Below are positions 25,892 to 34,432 of a stretch of DNA of 64,000 nt, in pieces. Source of the stretch: Sulfomarinibacter sp963741385. Its GTDB lineage: Bacteria > Acidobacteriota > Thermoanaerobaculia > Thermoanaerobaculales > Sulfomarinibacteraceae. A program made the position numbers and the translations under genes. Position 1 is the first letter of the stretch. Every line of letters starts with the position of its first letter. The notes beneath the pieces were generated by a model. The model saw only the letters and a list, made by a program, of their open reading frames with translations. It was not told where the DNA came from and searched no databases. The stretch is from the NCBI GenBank assembly GCA_963741385.1, contig CAVUHO010000003.1, forward strand, positions 541,864 through 605,863, written 5' to 3'.

Positions 25892-28120
25892 TCACGGCAT
25901 GCGCCGGCCGGATGGATGGCGGATCATGAGCATCGGTTCGCCGATCGCGATGGTGTCGGTTCTGGTGCACGTGGCGCTGTCGGCGGTTACCGTCAGCAAC
26001 CAGCTGTAGGAACCCGGCGTGTCGTAGGAGTGGGAAACGCTTGACCCGGAGGCGACTCCGCCGTCACCGAAGTCCCACTCGAATGTCGCGGTCCCCGTGC
26101 AGTCGCTGAGCACGGCGCTTCCCGAGAACGACGCCGCGCTGCCGGCGTGGCCGGTCGCGTCAACCGACGCCGTGCAGCTCACGGTGCAGGTGCCGCCCGC
26201 TCCGGCGACGGTGATGGTGCCGGTGCCCAGGTTGGAGTTGGTCGAGCCGTCCCACGCGGCGTAGGTGAAGCTGTCGGTGCCGCCGGAGCCGGTGAAGGGA
26301 TAATACGTGGCGACCGTGCCGACAAGACCGACGGTGCCGTTCTTCGCCTGCGACACGATGCGCAGGGAAAGGCTGTTCCCGTCGGCGTCGCTCGCCGACA
26401 GCGCGATCTGCACCGGCGTGTTCCCGTTCGTCGACGCCGTGACGTTGTGCACCACCGGCGCGCGGTTGCTGTTGCTGTTTTCGCTGTTCGGTCCGTTGTG
26501 GCAGGTGTAGCAGCCGATCTGGAATCCCTGCCAGAAGTTCTTGGTGCCGAACGCGGACACCGTGCGGCTTCCCAGCGCCCGCGACAGCACGGTGCCGCGG
26601 TAGTCATTGCCGTGGCAGGTGCGGCACCGGCTGGAGTTGCTCTCGGCGGCGTCCGTGTGCCGGCTGACCCAGTCCTGGCCCACCGGGTGCATGCCGTGCG
26701 GCCCGCCGGTCACGGTCTGCGGTTGGGTGCCGTGGCAAACGGCGCAGTCCGCCAGGACCCCGGCGTGCCCCTGCAGATCGATGTTCTGGACGTTGTCGTT
26801 GAGGTGGCTCGACGGGAAGATGGCGTGGGTGGAGCCGTGGCAGGCCTCGCACTGGAGGTTGCCGTGGCCGGTCGAGAACCGGTAGAGCGAGACGCCGGCT
26901 GCGGGAGTGTTCGGGTCGGTGGCGAAGGTGTTGTTGACCGCGACCCGCGGCTGATCCGGCGCGACGAAGGCCGTCACGTAGCGGATCTGGCCGTTGTTGT
27001 CGATCGCCGTGCCGGTGTGGCACTGCTGGCAGTTGGGCTGGTCGAACCACCCCGCGCGGCCGGTTGCGCCGACCCGGCTCATGCTGCCGTGACAGCTCTG
27101 GCACTGGATGGCGAGGTCGCCGTTGGCGGCCACTGCGCTGCCCATCGCGCCGCGCAGACAGCGGGTGTCGGAGCCCGGGTGGCAGGTGTAGCAGGCGGAG
27201 CGGTTGGCCGACTCGTTGAGCGTCATTCCGTTCGAGGGATCGGTGACCCCTGCGTGAAAGCTGTGGATCGCCTGGGTGAGCGGCGGGACACCGCTGAGGC
27301 CGGTCCCCGGAAGGGCGTTCGAGGCGTGGCAGGCGTCGCACAGGATCGGCGTGCTGTCGGCGGTGACGGTGTCGTACAACCCGCCGGAGTTGTAGCCGGC
27401 AGCGGCGAGGGCAGCGGTGTACTGATCCCTACCACCCTGGAGGTCGTCGTGGAGCAGGAGCACATTGAAGCGGTAGTCGAGCTCGGGGTCGGGATCGTAG
27501 ATCCACCCTCCGCCCGGCCTCGCCGCGGGGCCGGAGCCCGAGCTGTGGCACGCGGAGCAGGTCATCTCGTCCGACACCGGGAGCACGATGCTGGTTGTGG
27601 CGAGCACCTGGCCGGAGGCGTTGCGGGCCACCAGCTTCATCATCGGGTAGTAGTTCTTGGCGTGGGCGTCGTCGTACGGCGTGATCGGGATGCCCTCGGC
27701 GCTGAACCAGTCGTACCCGGTGTCGAAGTGCATGGGCTGCGGCGTGTTGACCGATCCCGGCATGTCGTGGCCGGCGAGCCCCTGATCGGGAGCGAGCGAT
27801 GCGCCGAAGAGCTGCGTCACCCAGTCCCAGAAGTTGGTCTTGTTGATCGACGAGACGTTGATCGACCCGGTCGGATCGGCCACCGCCTCGTAGGTGACGG
27901 TGATGCTTCCCGGGTTGGTCACAAGGTTGCCCGAGGCGTCGATCAACTGGGCGTGGATGACGTTGTAGGGTGGGAGGATGCTGAACACCGAGTAGTCGGC
28001 GTCCATGCAGTGCATGCCGAGGTCGTTCCAGCCGACGAGCTTGTAACCACCCCCCTGTGCGGCGGCGAGGGGCGCGATGAGTGCGAGGGCCAGTGTGGCG
28101 AAGACGGACTTTCCAGTCAT
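25892..28120 (-). CDS. secreted nine-haem cytochrome c with Ig-like/PKD C-terminus
   Basis: 742 residues with signal peptide (VFATLALALIAPLAAAQ). Nine CxxCH haem sites are visible in order: CSACH, CDACH, CYTCH, CQSCH, CQQCH, CEACH, CAVCH, CRTCH, CYTCH. The N-terminal part (YKLVGWNDLGMHCMDADYSV) is a conserved opening of large multihaem proteins. After the haems comes a cadherin/VCBS-like stretch (APVVHNVTASTNGNTPVQIA, LSASDADGN), then a PKD domain (FEWDFGDGGVASGSSVSHSY). It probably moves electrons across the periplasm or to extracellular acceptors. With the hydrogenase 3 kb away it hints at H2-linked respiration, though no direct link is shown. The start follows the signal peptide. Confidence 0.9.
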   Translation of the reverse strand: MTGKSVFATLALALIAPLAAAQGGGYKLVGWNDLGMHCMDADYSVFSILPPYNVIHAQLIDASGNLVTNPGSITVTYEAVADPTGSINVSSINKTNFWDWVTQLFGASLAPDQGLAGHDMPGSVNTPQPMHFDTGYDWFSAEGIPITPYDDAHAKNYYPMMKLVARNASGQVLATTSIVLPVSDEMTCSACHSSGSGPAARPGGGWIYDPDPELDYRFNVLLLHDDLQGGRDQYTAALAAAGYNSGGLYDTVTADSTPILCDACHASNALPGTGLSGVPPLTQAIHSFHAGVTDPSNGMTLNESANRSACYTCHPGSDTRCLRGAMGSAVAANGDLAIQCQSCHGSMSRVGATGRAGWFDQPNCQQCHTGTAIDNNGQIRYVTAFVAPDQPRVAVNNTFATDPNTPAAGVSLYRFSTGHGNLQCEACHGSTHAIFPSSHLNDNVQNIDLQGHAGVLADCAVCHGTQPQTVTGGPHGMHPVGQDWVSRHTDAAESNSSRCRTCHGNDYRGTVLSRALGSRTVSAFGTKNFWQGFQIGCYTCHNGPNSENSNSNRAPVVHNVTASTNGNTPVQIALSASDADGNSLSLRIVSQAKNGTVGLVGTVATYYPFTGSGGTDSFTYAAWDGSTNSNLGTGTITVAGAGGTCTVSCTASVDATGHAGSAASFSGSAVLSDCTGTATFEWDFGDGGVASGSSVSHSYDTPGSYSWLLTVTADSATCTRTDTIAIGEPMLMIRHPSGRRMP

Positions 28121-28391
28121 GGTGGGCCTTCTTTCCTGCAGATGACGCGAAAGGGAGGGATCGAGGTGCGGTGAGATCGGTCGCGTGTACATCTGCTGTG
28201 GCCGTGAATGACACCGCTCGACGATTCGATCTTCCGCAGGTGCGATCGAGACCAAAGGATACTCCTGTGGTCGATCGGTCACAATGTCAGGAAAGGGGAG
28301 CGGGTAGGTTTCTCAGGGAGACGGACGGTTCGGCGGAATGGCTCGAGATGAGGCGGATACGAGGCACCCGCGATCATCAATGAACGTCGTA

Positions 28392-28413
28392 GGCGGGTCC
28401 TTCAGGGCCCGCC
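28392..28413. repeat. E-type hairpin
   Basis: GGCGGGTCCTTCAGGGCCCGCC, related to 25636-25657 and directly abutting the B-element. Upstream, 28121-28390 holds only the leader of the cytochrome gene; I see no gene there. Confidence 0.7.
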
Positions 28414-28414
28414 C

Positions 28415-28488
28415 GGCAGCCGGGACGGCTGCCCCACAAAGGCGGTGTGGCCTCATCGCCGGATTGTGGGGCACGCGTCCCGCGTGCC
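28415..28488. repeat. B-element
   Basis: Canonical arms around the spacer AGGCGGTGTGGCCTCATCGC. The spacer resembles that of the tandem units at 30045-30430. Confidence 0.9.
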
Positions 28489-28537
28489 GGTTGGGCGGGC
28501 GGGATTTCAATTCACCCTCGAATCCCCTCACTTCAGG

Positions 28538-28626
28538 GGGAGGGTGGGCGGAAAATCCGAAATCCAAAATCCGAAATCCGAAATCTAAAGCCCAAAATTC
28601 CGAATTCCAAATTCCGAATTCGTAAT
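28538..28626. repeat. G-run plus mixed heptamer tract
   Basis: GGGGGAGGGTGGGCGG followed by AAATCCG and AATTCCG units. The internal phrase ATCTAAAGCCC also occurs in the tract behind the S-adenosylhomocysteinase gene (30443-30540), marking the two as copies. Confidence 0.88.
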
Positions 28627-28698
28627 TCAGTACCGATACCACTCCGCCTTGTACGGCCCTTCCACCGGCGCGTGGACCTCTCCCGCCCGCTCCTCCAT
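28627..28698 (-). pseudogene. 23-codon relic (or micro-ORF) of the S-adenosylhomocysteinase C-terminus
   Basis: Complete small reading frame, ATG to TGA, reading MEERAGEVHAPVEGPY then KAEWYRY. The intact enzyme at 30541-31953 ends EQAKYIDVPVEGPY then KPEWYRY. The tail is therefore a diverged duplicate with third-position changes. Its ATG overlaps the TAA of the upstream propeller gene (TAATG), so it could be translated by coupling. It is followed by the same G-run/heptamer/B-element series as the real gene. Most simply a duplication relic; a functional micropeptide is not excluded. Confidence 0.75.
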
Positions 28699-29942
28699 TA
28701 ACGCCGTGGAGCGGCAAACCGCCACACGTCGTTGTCGACGTTGAGGTAGTTCAAGGGGTCGAAGAAATTGAAGGTCTCACGGTCGCCTCCGAAGGTGAGG
28801 ATGGACGGACGCCAACCCCTCCCCGAGCCCCACACGACTAGGGCGTCGAAGTCATACTTGATATCCTCCGGCCCGCCGGCGTTCCACGGCGAATCGCTGA
28901 CCTGGTCCCAATCCCTGCCATTCTTGCTGACCCAGACATCCATCGGATTGGAAGGTTTGAACGGGTCCGTCGGGTCGGTGCTGAGTCCGAAACCGCCGAA
29001 CAGCACGATCTGGTTGAAAACCACTACTGCCTGGTGGCCCGGGCGGGCAGGCCAAGGCGCTGCGTCCGTCACGAGTTGCCAGTTGCTGCCGTCCCGCGAT
29101 CGCCAGACGTCGTTGTAGTAAGGGGGGCAACGATCGCCGGATTCGCACGTGAAACCGTCCTCGCCTCCGATCAGGTAAAGGTAACCGTTCTTCGACACGA
29201 CGATCGCTCCGGCGCGCGGCGCCCATGGCGCGTGGTCGGTGACCTGGAACCAGTGAGCGCCGTCGAAGGACTTCCAGACGTCGTTGAAGTACACCCGCTC
29301 AGGCTGTCCGCCGACGATGGATGAGTCATCGTTGAACGACCCGGCCATCACGTAAATCGCCCCGCGGTGGACGACCGCTGAGAGGCCGGCCCGCCCCGCC
29401 CAGGGAGCGGCGGCCGTCATCTGCCGCCAGTTGACACCGTCCCGGCTCCGCCAGACGTCGTTGAAAAACTCTGACGCCGGGACAAACGGCGGGCACTCCG
29501 ATGGAAACGGCGGACATTCGTTCTCGACGACGTTGAAGTTCTGTCCGCCAAGTATGTACATGAAGCGGCCCATCGTGACGGCCTGGAAGTAGGCTCGCGC
29601 GGGCCAGTGGTTCTCATCGTCGGTGAAAAGTACCGGATCCCAGGATTCGCCGAGATCGTCGCTCGCCCACACGTCGCCCCAGATGATGCTCGCTCCTGGG
29701 ACAGGCACCACCGCCGGATCAAGGGGCGTGCGACCACCCATCACGTACAACCGCTTGCCCAGTTGCACAGCTTGCAGGCCGGCCCGGGGCGCCCACTGTG
29801 CAGCGGGGTTTTGAATGTCCCACTCCCAGGTTTCAATGTCGTTGATGCTCCACCATTTCTCCTCCTGGGCGACAGCCGATGAAGTTGAAAAGAGGATCAG
29901 AGCCGCGACGATGCCAAAGAGAGCTCGAGAGCGCATGGACAT
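28698..29942 (-). CDS. secreted kelch-type beta-propeller protein
   Basis: 414 residues with signal peptide (ALFGIVAALILFSTSSAVAQ). Five or six kelch-like blades of the form 'APRAG..AVV..G.LYLIGG......NDVWRS.DG..W' can be read. Examples are WAPRAGLQAVQLGKRLYVMG, WAGRAGLSAVVHRGAIYVMA, WAPRAGAIVVSKNGYLYLIG and WPARPGHQAVVVFNQIVLFG. No catalytic motif is visible; such proteins usually bind ligands at the cell surface. Its stop overlaps the start of the S-adenosylhomocysteinase relic. Confidence 0.88.
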   Translation of the reverse strand: MSMRSRALFGIVAALILFSTSSAVAQEEKWWSINDIETWEWDIQNPAAQWAPRAGLQAVQLGKRLYVMGGRTPLDPAVVPVPGASIIWGDVWASDDLGESWDPVLFTDDENHWPARAYFQAVTMGRFMYILGGQNFNVVENECPPFPSECPPFVPASEFFNDVWRSRDGVNWRQMTAAAPWAGRAGLSAVVHRGAIYVMAGSFNDDSSIVGGQPERVYFNDVWKSFDGAHWFQVTDHAPWAPRAGAIVVSKNGYLYLIGGEDGFTCESGDRCPPYYNDVWRSRDGSNWQLVTDAAPWPARPGHQAVVVFNQIVLFGGFGLSTDPTDPFKPSNPMDVWVSKNGRDWDQVSDSPWNAGGPEDIKYDFDALVVWGSGRGWRPSILTFGGDRETFNFFDPLNYLNVDNDVWRFAAPRR

Positions 29943-30044
29943 ACCCCCACTCCGTGTTTCGTTGGGGCTAATCGCTGATGTTCGACGAAAATTCCAGGCG
30001 ACTCACCCGATCTTCAACCGCCCCCGAAGACCGAGGGAGTCGGG

Positions 30045-30430
30045 GCGGGATTTGCTCGGGCCCCTCCACCCGGCAGCCGGGACGGCTGCCCCACAAAAGG
30101 GGTGCGGCCTCATCGCCGGATTGTGGGGAACGCGTCCCGCGTGCCGGGAGAGCGGGCGGGATTTGCTCGGGCCCCTCCACCCGGCAGCCGGGACGGCTGC
30201 CCCACAAAGGTGATGCGGCCTCATCGCCGGATTGTGGGGAACGCGTCCCGCGTGCCGGGAGAGCGGGCGGGATTTACTCGGGCCCCTCCACCCGGCAGCC
30301 GGGACGGCTGCCCCACAAAGGTGATGCGGCCTATTCGCCGGGTTGTGGGGCACGCGTCCCGCGTGCCGAGAGAGCGGGCGGGATTTGCTCGGGCCCCTCC
30401 GCCCGGCAGCCGGGACGGCTGCCCCACAAG
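30045..30430. repeat. tandem array of B-elements, exact 111-bp period
   Basis: The phrase GCGGGATTTGCTCGGG (one copy with TTTACTC) starts at 30045, 30156, 30267 and 30378, so the period is 111 bp. Each unit holds one B-element with spacer GGTGATGCGGCCTCATCGCC or close variants. The fourth unit stops after its left arm. This array and the following heptamers fill the 598-bp gap between the propeller gene and ahcY. Confidence 0.95.
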
Positions 30431-30541
30431 GGAGGGTGGGCGGAAAATCCGAAATCCGAAATCCGAAATCCGAAATTCCTAATTCCGAAATCCGAAATCT
30501 AAAGCCCGAAATTCAAAATTCAAAATTCAAAATTCAAAATT
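30430..30541. repeat. G-run plus long mixed heptamer tract
   Basis: GGGAGGGTGGGCGG then AAATCCG, AATTCCT and AAAATTC units. The register breaks once at ATCTAAAGCCC. The tract touches the stop codon of ahcY. Confidence 0.9.
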
Positions 30542-31953
30542 TAATAGCGGTACCACTCCGGCTTATACGGCCCCTCCACCGGCACGTCGATGTACTTCGC
30601 CTGCTCGGGGGTCAGCTTCGTCAGCCTGGCGCCGAGCTGGTCGAGGTGGAGCCGCGCCACTTCCTCGTCGAGCTTCTTCGACAGGGTGGTGACGCCGACT
30701 TCATGCTCGTTCTGCCACAGGTCAAGCTGCGCCAGCACCTGGTTGGTGAAGGAGTTCGACATCACGAAGCTCGGGTGCCCGGTGGCGCAGCCGAGGTTGA
30801 CCAGCCGGCCTTCGGCGAGCAGGAAGATGGAGTGACCGTCGGGGAAGGTGTACTTGTCGACCTGTGGCTTGATGGTCGTCTTGACGATCCCCGGCCATTT
30901 CTCGAGCTTTTCGACCTGGATCTCGTTGTCGAAGTGGCCGATGTTGCAGACGATGGCCTGGTCCTTCATCCGGCTCATGTGCTCGGCGGTGATGATGTCG
31001 CGGTTGCCGGTGGTGGTGACATAGATGTCGGCGATCGGCAGGGCATCCTCCACCGTCATCACCCGGTAGCCTGCCATGCACGCCTGGAGCGCGCAGATCG
31101 GGTCGATCTCGGTCACGCAGATCTGCGCCCGCTGGCCGGCCAGAGACTCGGCCGAGCCCTTGCCGACGTCGCCGAAACCGCAGATCAACGCGACCTTGCC
31201 CGAGATCATGACGTCGGTGGCGCGCTTGATGCCGTCGACCAATGACTCGCGGCAGCCGTAGATGTTGTCGAACTTCGACTTGGTGACCGAGTCGTTGACG
31301 TTGATCGCGGGCACCAGCAGCTCGCCGCGCTCGGCCATCTGGTAGAGGCGGTGGACGCCGGTGGTGGTCTCCTCGGAGACGCCTTTCCACTCACTCACCA
31401 CATCGTGCCAGCGGCGGGGCTCGACGCCCTGCACTTCCTGGAGGAGCTTGTTGATGATCTGCAGCTCCTTGTTGTCGGTGGGCTCGGTCAGGATCGACGG
31501 GTCGTCCTCGCCCTGGTAGCCGCGATGAATGAACAGCGTGGCGTCGCCGCCGTCGTCGACGATCAGCTGAGGCCCCTTGCCGCCGGGAAAGGAGAGGGCC
31601 TGTTGGGTGCACCACCAGTACTCCTCGAGGGTCTCGCCCTTCCAGGCGAAGACCGGGGTGCCGCCCGCCGCGATGGCGGCCGCCGCGTGGTCCTGAGTCG
31701 AGAAGATGTTGCACGAGCACCACCGCACATCGGCGCCGAGATCCGCGAGCGTCTCGATCAGCACCGCGGTCTGGATGGTCATGTGCAGGCTGCCCATGAT
31801 GCGAACGCCCTGCAGTGGTTTCTGCGGACCGTACTTCGCCCGGGTCGCCATCAGCCCCGGCATCTCCTTCTCCGCGATCTCGATCTCGCGCCGGCCCCAG
31901 TCCGCCAGGGCAATGTCCTTCACTTTGAAATCGGTGGTCGTCGACGTGGTCAT
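30541..31953 (-). CDS. ahcY: S-adenosyl-L-homocysteine hydrolase
   Basis: 470 residues, full length. Hydrolyses S-adenosylhomocysteine to adenosine and homocysteine in the methyl cycle, using bound NAD. Seen: substrate segment VRWCSCNIFSTQDHAAAAIA, NAD-binding ICGFGDVGKGSAESL, the DSVTKSKFDNIYG stretch with the catalytic Lys/Asp, GHFDNEI, and the C-terminal PVEGPYKPEWYRY, whose Lys and Tyr reach into the neighbouring subunit. AAAGGA precedes the ATG. About 100 bp upstream the divergent NusG-like gene begins; I do not recognise an SAH riboswitch in that short leader. The enzyme serves the many methyltransferases of the window. Confidence 0.97.
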   Translation of the reverse strand: MTTSTTTDFKVKDIALADWGRREIEIAEKEMPGLMATRAKYGPQKPLQGVRIMGSLHMTIQTAVLIETLADLGADVRWCSCNIFSTQDHAAAAIAAGGTPVFAWKGETLEEYWWCTQQALSFPGGKGPQLIVDDGGDATLFIHRGYQGEDDPSILTEPTDNKELQIINKLLQEVQGVEPRRWHDVVSEWKGVSEETTTGVHRLYQMAERGELLVPAINVNDSVTKSKFDNIYGCRESLVDGIKRATDVMISGKVALICGFGDVGKGSAESLAGQRAQICVTEIDPICALQACMAGYRVMTVEDALPIADIYVTTTGNRDIITAEHMSRMKDQAIVCNIGHFDNEIQVEKLEKWPGIVKTTIKPQVDKYTFPDGHSIFLLAEGRLVNLGCATGHPSFVMSNSFTNQVLAQLDLWQNEHEVGVTTLSKKLDEEVARLHLDQLGARLTKLTPEQAKYIDVPVEGPYKPEWYRY

Positions 31954-32064
31954 GGCTCGTCCTTTCTTGAGAGAACCGATCGCAACGACGATGAGTCGTG
32001 CTGACCGGATGTGTTGCGGGGCAGGATTCTATCGCATCATCGACATATGAGATAATTGCTTTGG

Positions 32065-32616
32065 ATGAAAGGTCATTCCAGCCGATTTCCCATCGATGTC
32101 AACGACCTGCCGCACGAGTGGCTGGTGGTCCGCACCAAGCCCCGGCAGGAGCGGGTCGCGGTGTGCCATCTGCGCCAGCGCGAGGTGGAGCCGTATTGCC
32201 CGATGTATCTGGAGCCGCCGTGGCACTCGCGGGCGCCCAAGGGGCCGACGCCCCTCTTCGGCGGTTACATCTTCGTCCGCTGCAACCCGCGGCTGCACCT
32301 CAACGCTGTGAGCTACTGCCCGGGCGTGCAACACCCGGTGCGTTTCGACCGCGAGTTGGCGACGGTCGGAGAGGACGTGATCGCCGCCATCCGGCAGCGG
32401 GAAGCCGACCGCGGGTATGTGGTCCCGACCGAGATGGAGTGCGGCATCGAAAACGGCCGTAAAGTGCGAGTGATGGCGGGTCCGCTCAAAGGCATGGAAG
32501 GAGTCTTCAGGGGCTACTTCCGGGGCGGACAGCGCGCCCGGGTATTGATGGAATTCCTCCGTCAGCGAAGCCTGGTGGAGGTTGAGATTGAGCTGCTCGC
32601 CGTGGTGCGAGCCTGA
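32065..32616 (+). CDS. NusG/RfaH-like transcription antiterminator at the head of the polysaccharide locus
   Basis: 183 residues. The N-terminal NGN domain is clear: HEWLVVRTKPRQERVAVCHL, then EPYCPMYLEPPW and FGGYIFVRCNP. It is followed by a C-terminal KOW domain (NGRKVRVMAGPLKGMEGVF). Divergence from housekeeping NusG and the position just before the glycan genes are typical of specialised paralogues (RfaH, UpxY, LoaP-type). These ride with RNA polymerase and let it read long polysaccharide operons. A TTG at 32056 is an alternative start. No ops sequence was recognised. Confidence 0.88.
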   Translation: MKGHSSRFPIDVNDLPHEWLVVRTKPRQERVAVCHLRQREVEPYCPMYLEPPWHSRAPKGPTPLFGGYIFVRCNPRLHLNAVSYCPGVQHPVRFDRELATVGEDVIAAIRQREADRGYVVPTEMECGIENGRKVRVMAGPLKGMEGVFRGYFRGGQRARVLMEFLRQRSLVEVEIELLAVVRA

Positions 32617-32703
32617 CGGGTCGAAATCAGTTTCGATCCGCTAAATCAAACTAAATCAATAGGTTGCACATGCAATCATAGTGCGGTAGCCTCGCGAAGA
32701 GCG

Positions 32704-32739
32704 CAATTTTGAATTCTCAATTTTGAATTTTGAATTATT
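32704..32739. repeat. heptamer tract (AATTTTG)n
   Basis: AT-rich variant upstream of the four-helix-bundle gene, 7-bp period. Confidence 0.85.
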
Positions 32740-32784
32740 GGATCGAAGGCTAGTGAGAGGTTCGAGAGCGCCAATGAGAACCCG

Positions 32785-33198
32785 ATGAGCGACAACCTCC
32801 AATACGAGCACTTCGACGGCGGTGCCGATTGGGTCGGGGTTGCGGATGCGTCCGAGAATCCAGTTCGGGAGAAGAGCTACCAATTCGCTCTGGCGGTCAT
32901 CAGACTTTACGGCCGTATCCAGGAGCAGAGGGAGTACGTGATCTCGAAGCAACTGCTCCGATCTGGCACCAGCATCGGTGCCAATGTTGAAGAGGCGATC
33001 GCGGCGGAGAGTCGGCGGGATTTCGTCCACAAGATGGCGCTCGCATCAAAAGAAGCTCGCGAGACCGTGTATTGGCTGCGACTCCTGTCCGATTCGGATC
33101 TCGTCCCAGATCTGGATGCCTCCAAAGAACTCGGTTCTGCACAAGAACTCGTCCGCCTGCTGACCTCAATCGTCAAAACGACCGCACAGAGCCGGTGA
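32785..33198 (+). CDS. four-helix-bundle protein (S23/TIGR02436 family)
   Basis: 137 residues. Family signature QLLRSGTSIGANVEEAIAAE followed by RDFVHKMALASKEARETVYW. It also carries the N-terminal EKSYQFALAVIRLYGRIQEQ helix and a final LVRLLTSIVKTT helix. These proteins resemble those encoded in rRNA intervening sequences and are scattered singly in polysaccharide loci. They form pentameric bundles, with no proven function. The start after GAGAACCCG is reasonable. A broken relative lies at 34433. Confidence 0.9.
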   Translation: MSDNLQYEHFDGGADWVGVADASENPVREKSYQFALAVIRLYGRIQEQREYVISKQLLRSGTSIGANVEEAIAAESRRDFVHKMALASKEARETVYWLRLLSDSDLVPDLDASKELGSAQELVRLLTSIVKTTAQSR

Positions 33199-33270
33199 CC
33201 GGCCGGAAATATGACTCACTCGTCCTTTGTCGATGAATTTACTCGAATGCACCCTGGGCACCGCTGCCCG

Positions 33271-33305
33271 CAATTCAAAATTCAAAATTCAAAATTCAAA
33301 ATTCG
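33271..33305. repeat. heptamer tract (AAAATTC)n
   Basis: Five units ending 34 bp before the epimerase start. Confidence 0.88.
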
Positions 33306-33338
33306 ACCTCGTGATTGCGCCTGGAGCATCCATCAGCC

Positions 33339-34364
33339 ATGACTTCACCTGAAAGCAAAACCGTCCTCGTAACAGGAGCGGCCGGTTTCATCGGCTATCA
33401 CCTCGCCGAGCGGCTGCTCGGCGACGGGCGGCGCGTGATCGGCCTCGACATCGTCAACGACTACTACGATCCTGCCCTCAAGGAGGCGCGGCTCGAGCGG
33501 CTCGCCGGCCACGACGGGTTCACCTTTGCCCGCATCGATCTCGCTGACCGCCGCAAGATGGAGGCGCTCTTCGCCACCTACGGGTTCGACACGGTGGTCC
33601 ACCTCGCCGCCCAGGCGGGCGTCCGCTACTCCATCGAAAACCCGCACTCCTACGTCGAGTCGAACCTGGTGGGTTTTCTCCACATCCTCGAGGGCTGCCG
33701 CCACACCGGGGTCAGCCACCTGGTCTATGCCTCGTCGAGCTCGGTCTACGGCGCCAACACCGCCATGCCCTTTTCGGTGCACGACAACGTCGACCACCCG
33801 ATGTCGCTCTACGCTGCAACCAAGAAGGCCAACGAGCTCATGGCCCACACCTACTCGAACCTCTACGACCTGCCGACCACGGGCCTCCGCTTCTTCACCG
33901 TCTACGGACCGTGGGGCCGACCCGACATGGCGCTCTTCAAGTTCACGAAGAACATCCTCGCCGGCCAACCCATCGATGTCTTCAACCACGGCCACCACCG
34001 GCGCGACTTCACCTACATCGACGACATCGTCGAAGGCGTGGTGCGGGTGATGCACAAACTCCCCGAACCCAATGCCGAGTGGTCTGGAGACAACCCCGAT
34101 CCGGGCACGAGCCGCGCTCCCTGGCGGGTGTACAACATCGGCAACAACCAGCCGGTCGAGCTCATGCGCTACATCGAGGTCATCGAGGAATGCCTCGGCA
34201 AGAAAGCCGAGATGAACATGCTTCCCCTGCAGCCCGGCGACGTCCCCGACACCTACGCCGACGTCACCGCCCTCACCGACGACGTAGGCTACAAGCCCGA
34301 CACACCGATCGAAGAAGGCATTCGGAAGTTTGTTGAGTGGTACCGAGAGTATTACCAGGTTTGA
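33339..34364 (+). CDS. NAD-dependent epimerase, UDP-glucuronate 4-epimerase-like
   Basis: 341 residues, extended SDR fold. Rossmann motif VLVTGAAGFIGYHLAERLL, active-site Ser in VYASSSSVYGANTAMPFSV, and YxxxK in LYAATKKANELMAHTYSNLY. The segments NDYYDPALKEARLERL and TVYGPWGRPDMALFKFTKNI are typical of UDP-glucuronate 4-epimerases (LspL/WbnF/Cap1J group), which make UDP-galacturonate. It probably supplies a uronic acid to the glycan, using product of a UDP-sugar dehydrogenase. Confidence 0.9.
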   Translation: MTSPESKTVLVTGAAGFIGYHLAERLLGDGRRVIGLDIVNDYYDPALKEARLERLAGHDGFTFARIDLADRRKMEALFATYGFDTVVHLAAQAGVRYSIENPHSYVESNLVGFLHILEGCRHTGVSHLVYASSSSVYGANTAMPFSVHDNVDHPMSLYAATKKANELMAHTYSNLYDLPTTGLRFFTVYGPWGRPDMALFKFTKNILAGQPIDVFNHGHHRRDFTYIDDIVEGVVRVMHKLPEPNAEWSGDNPDPGTSRAPWRVYNIGNNQPVELMRYIEVIEECLGKKAEMNMLPLQPGDVPDTYADVTALTDDVGYKPDTPIEEGIRKFVEWYREYYQV

Positions 34365-34414
34365 ATTTCGGATTTCGGATTTCGGATTTCGGATTTTTCC
34401 CCCTCCCGCCCCCT
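34363..34414. repeat. heptamer tract plus C-run (reverse-oriented G-run/heptamer unit)
   Basis: CGGATTT units start inside the epimerase stop codon and end in CCCCCTCCCGCCCCC. On the minus strand this reads G-run then AAATCCG tract, the same order as elsewhere. Confidence 0.85.
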
Positions 34415-34432
34415 GGAACTGATCGTCAACTG

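Noticed and set aside
26147..28174. 675-codon plus-strand frame opposite the multihaem cytochrome
   Set aside because: Arg/Val/Gly-rich antisense shadow; the minus strand has nine CxxCH motifs and a signal peptide.
30045..30430. Tandem array considered as a CRISPR
   Set aside because: The 111-bp unit is conserved throughout, including its 'spacer', and has no unique spacers or cas genes.
31954..32064. SAH riboswitch upstream of ahcY
   Set aside because: The leader is about 100 bp, and I could not fit the conserved pseudoknot core of the SAH motif.
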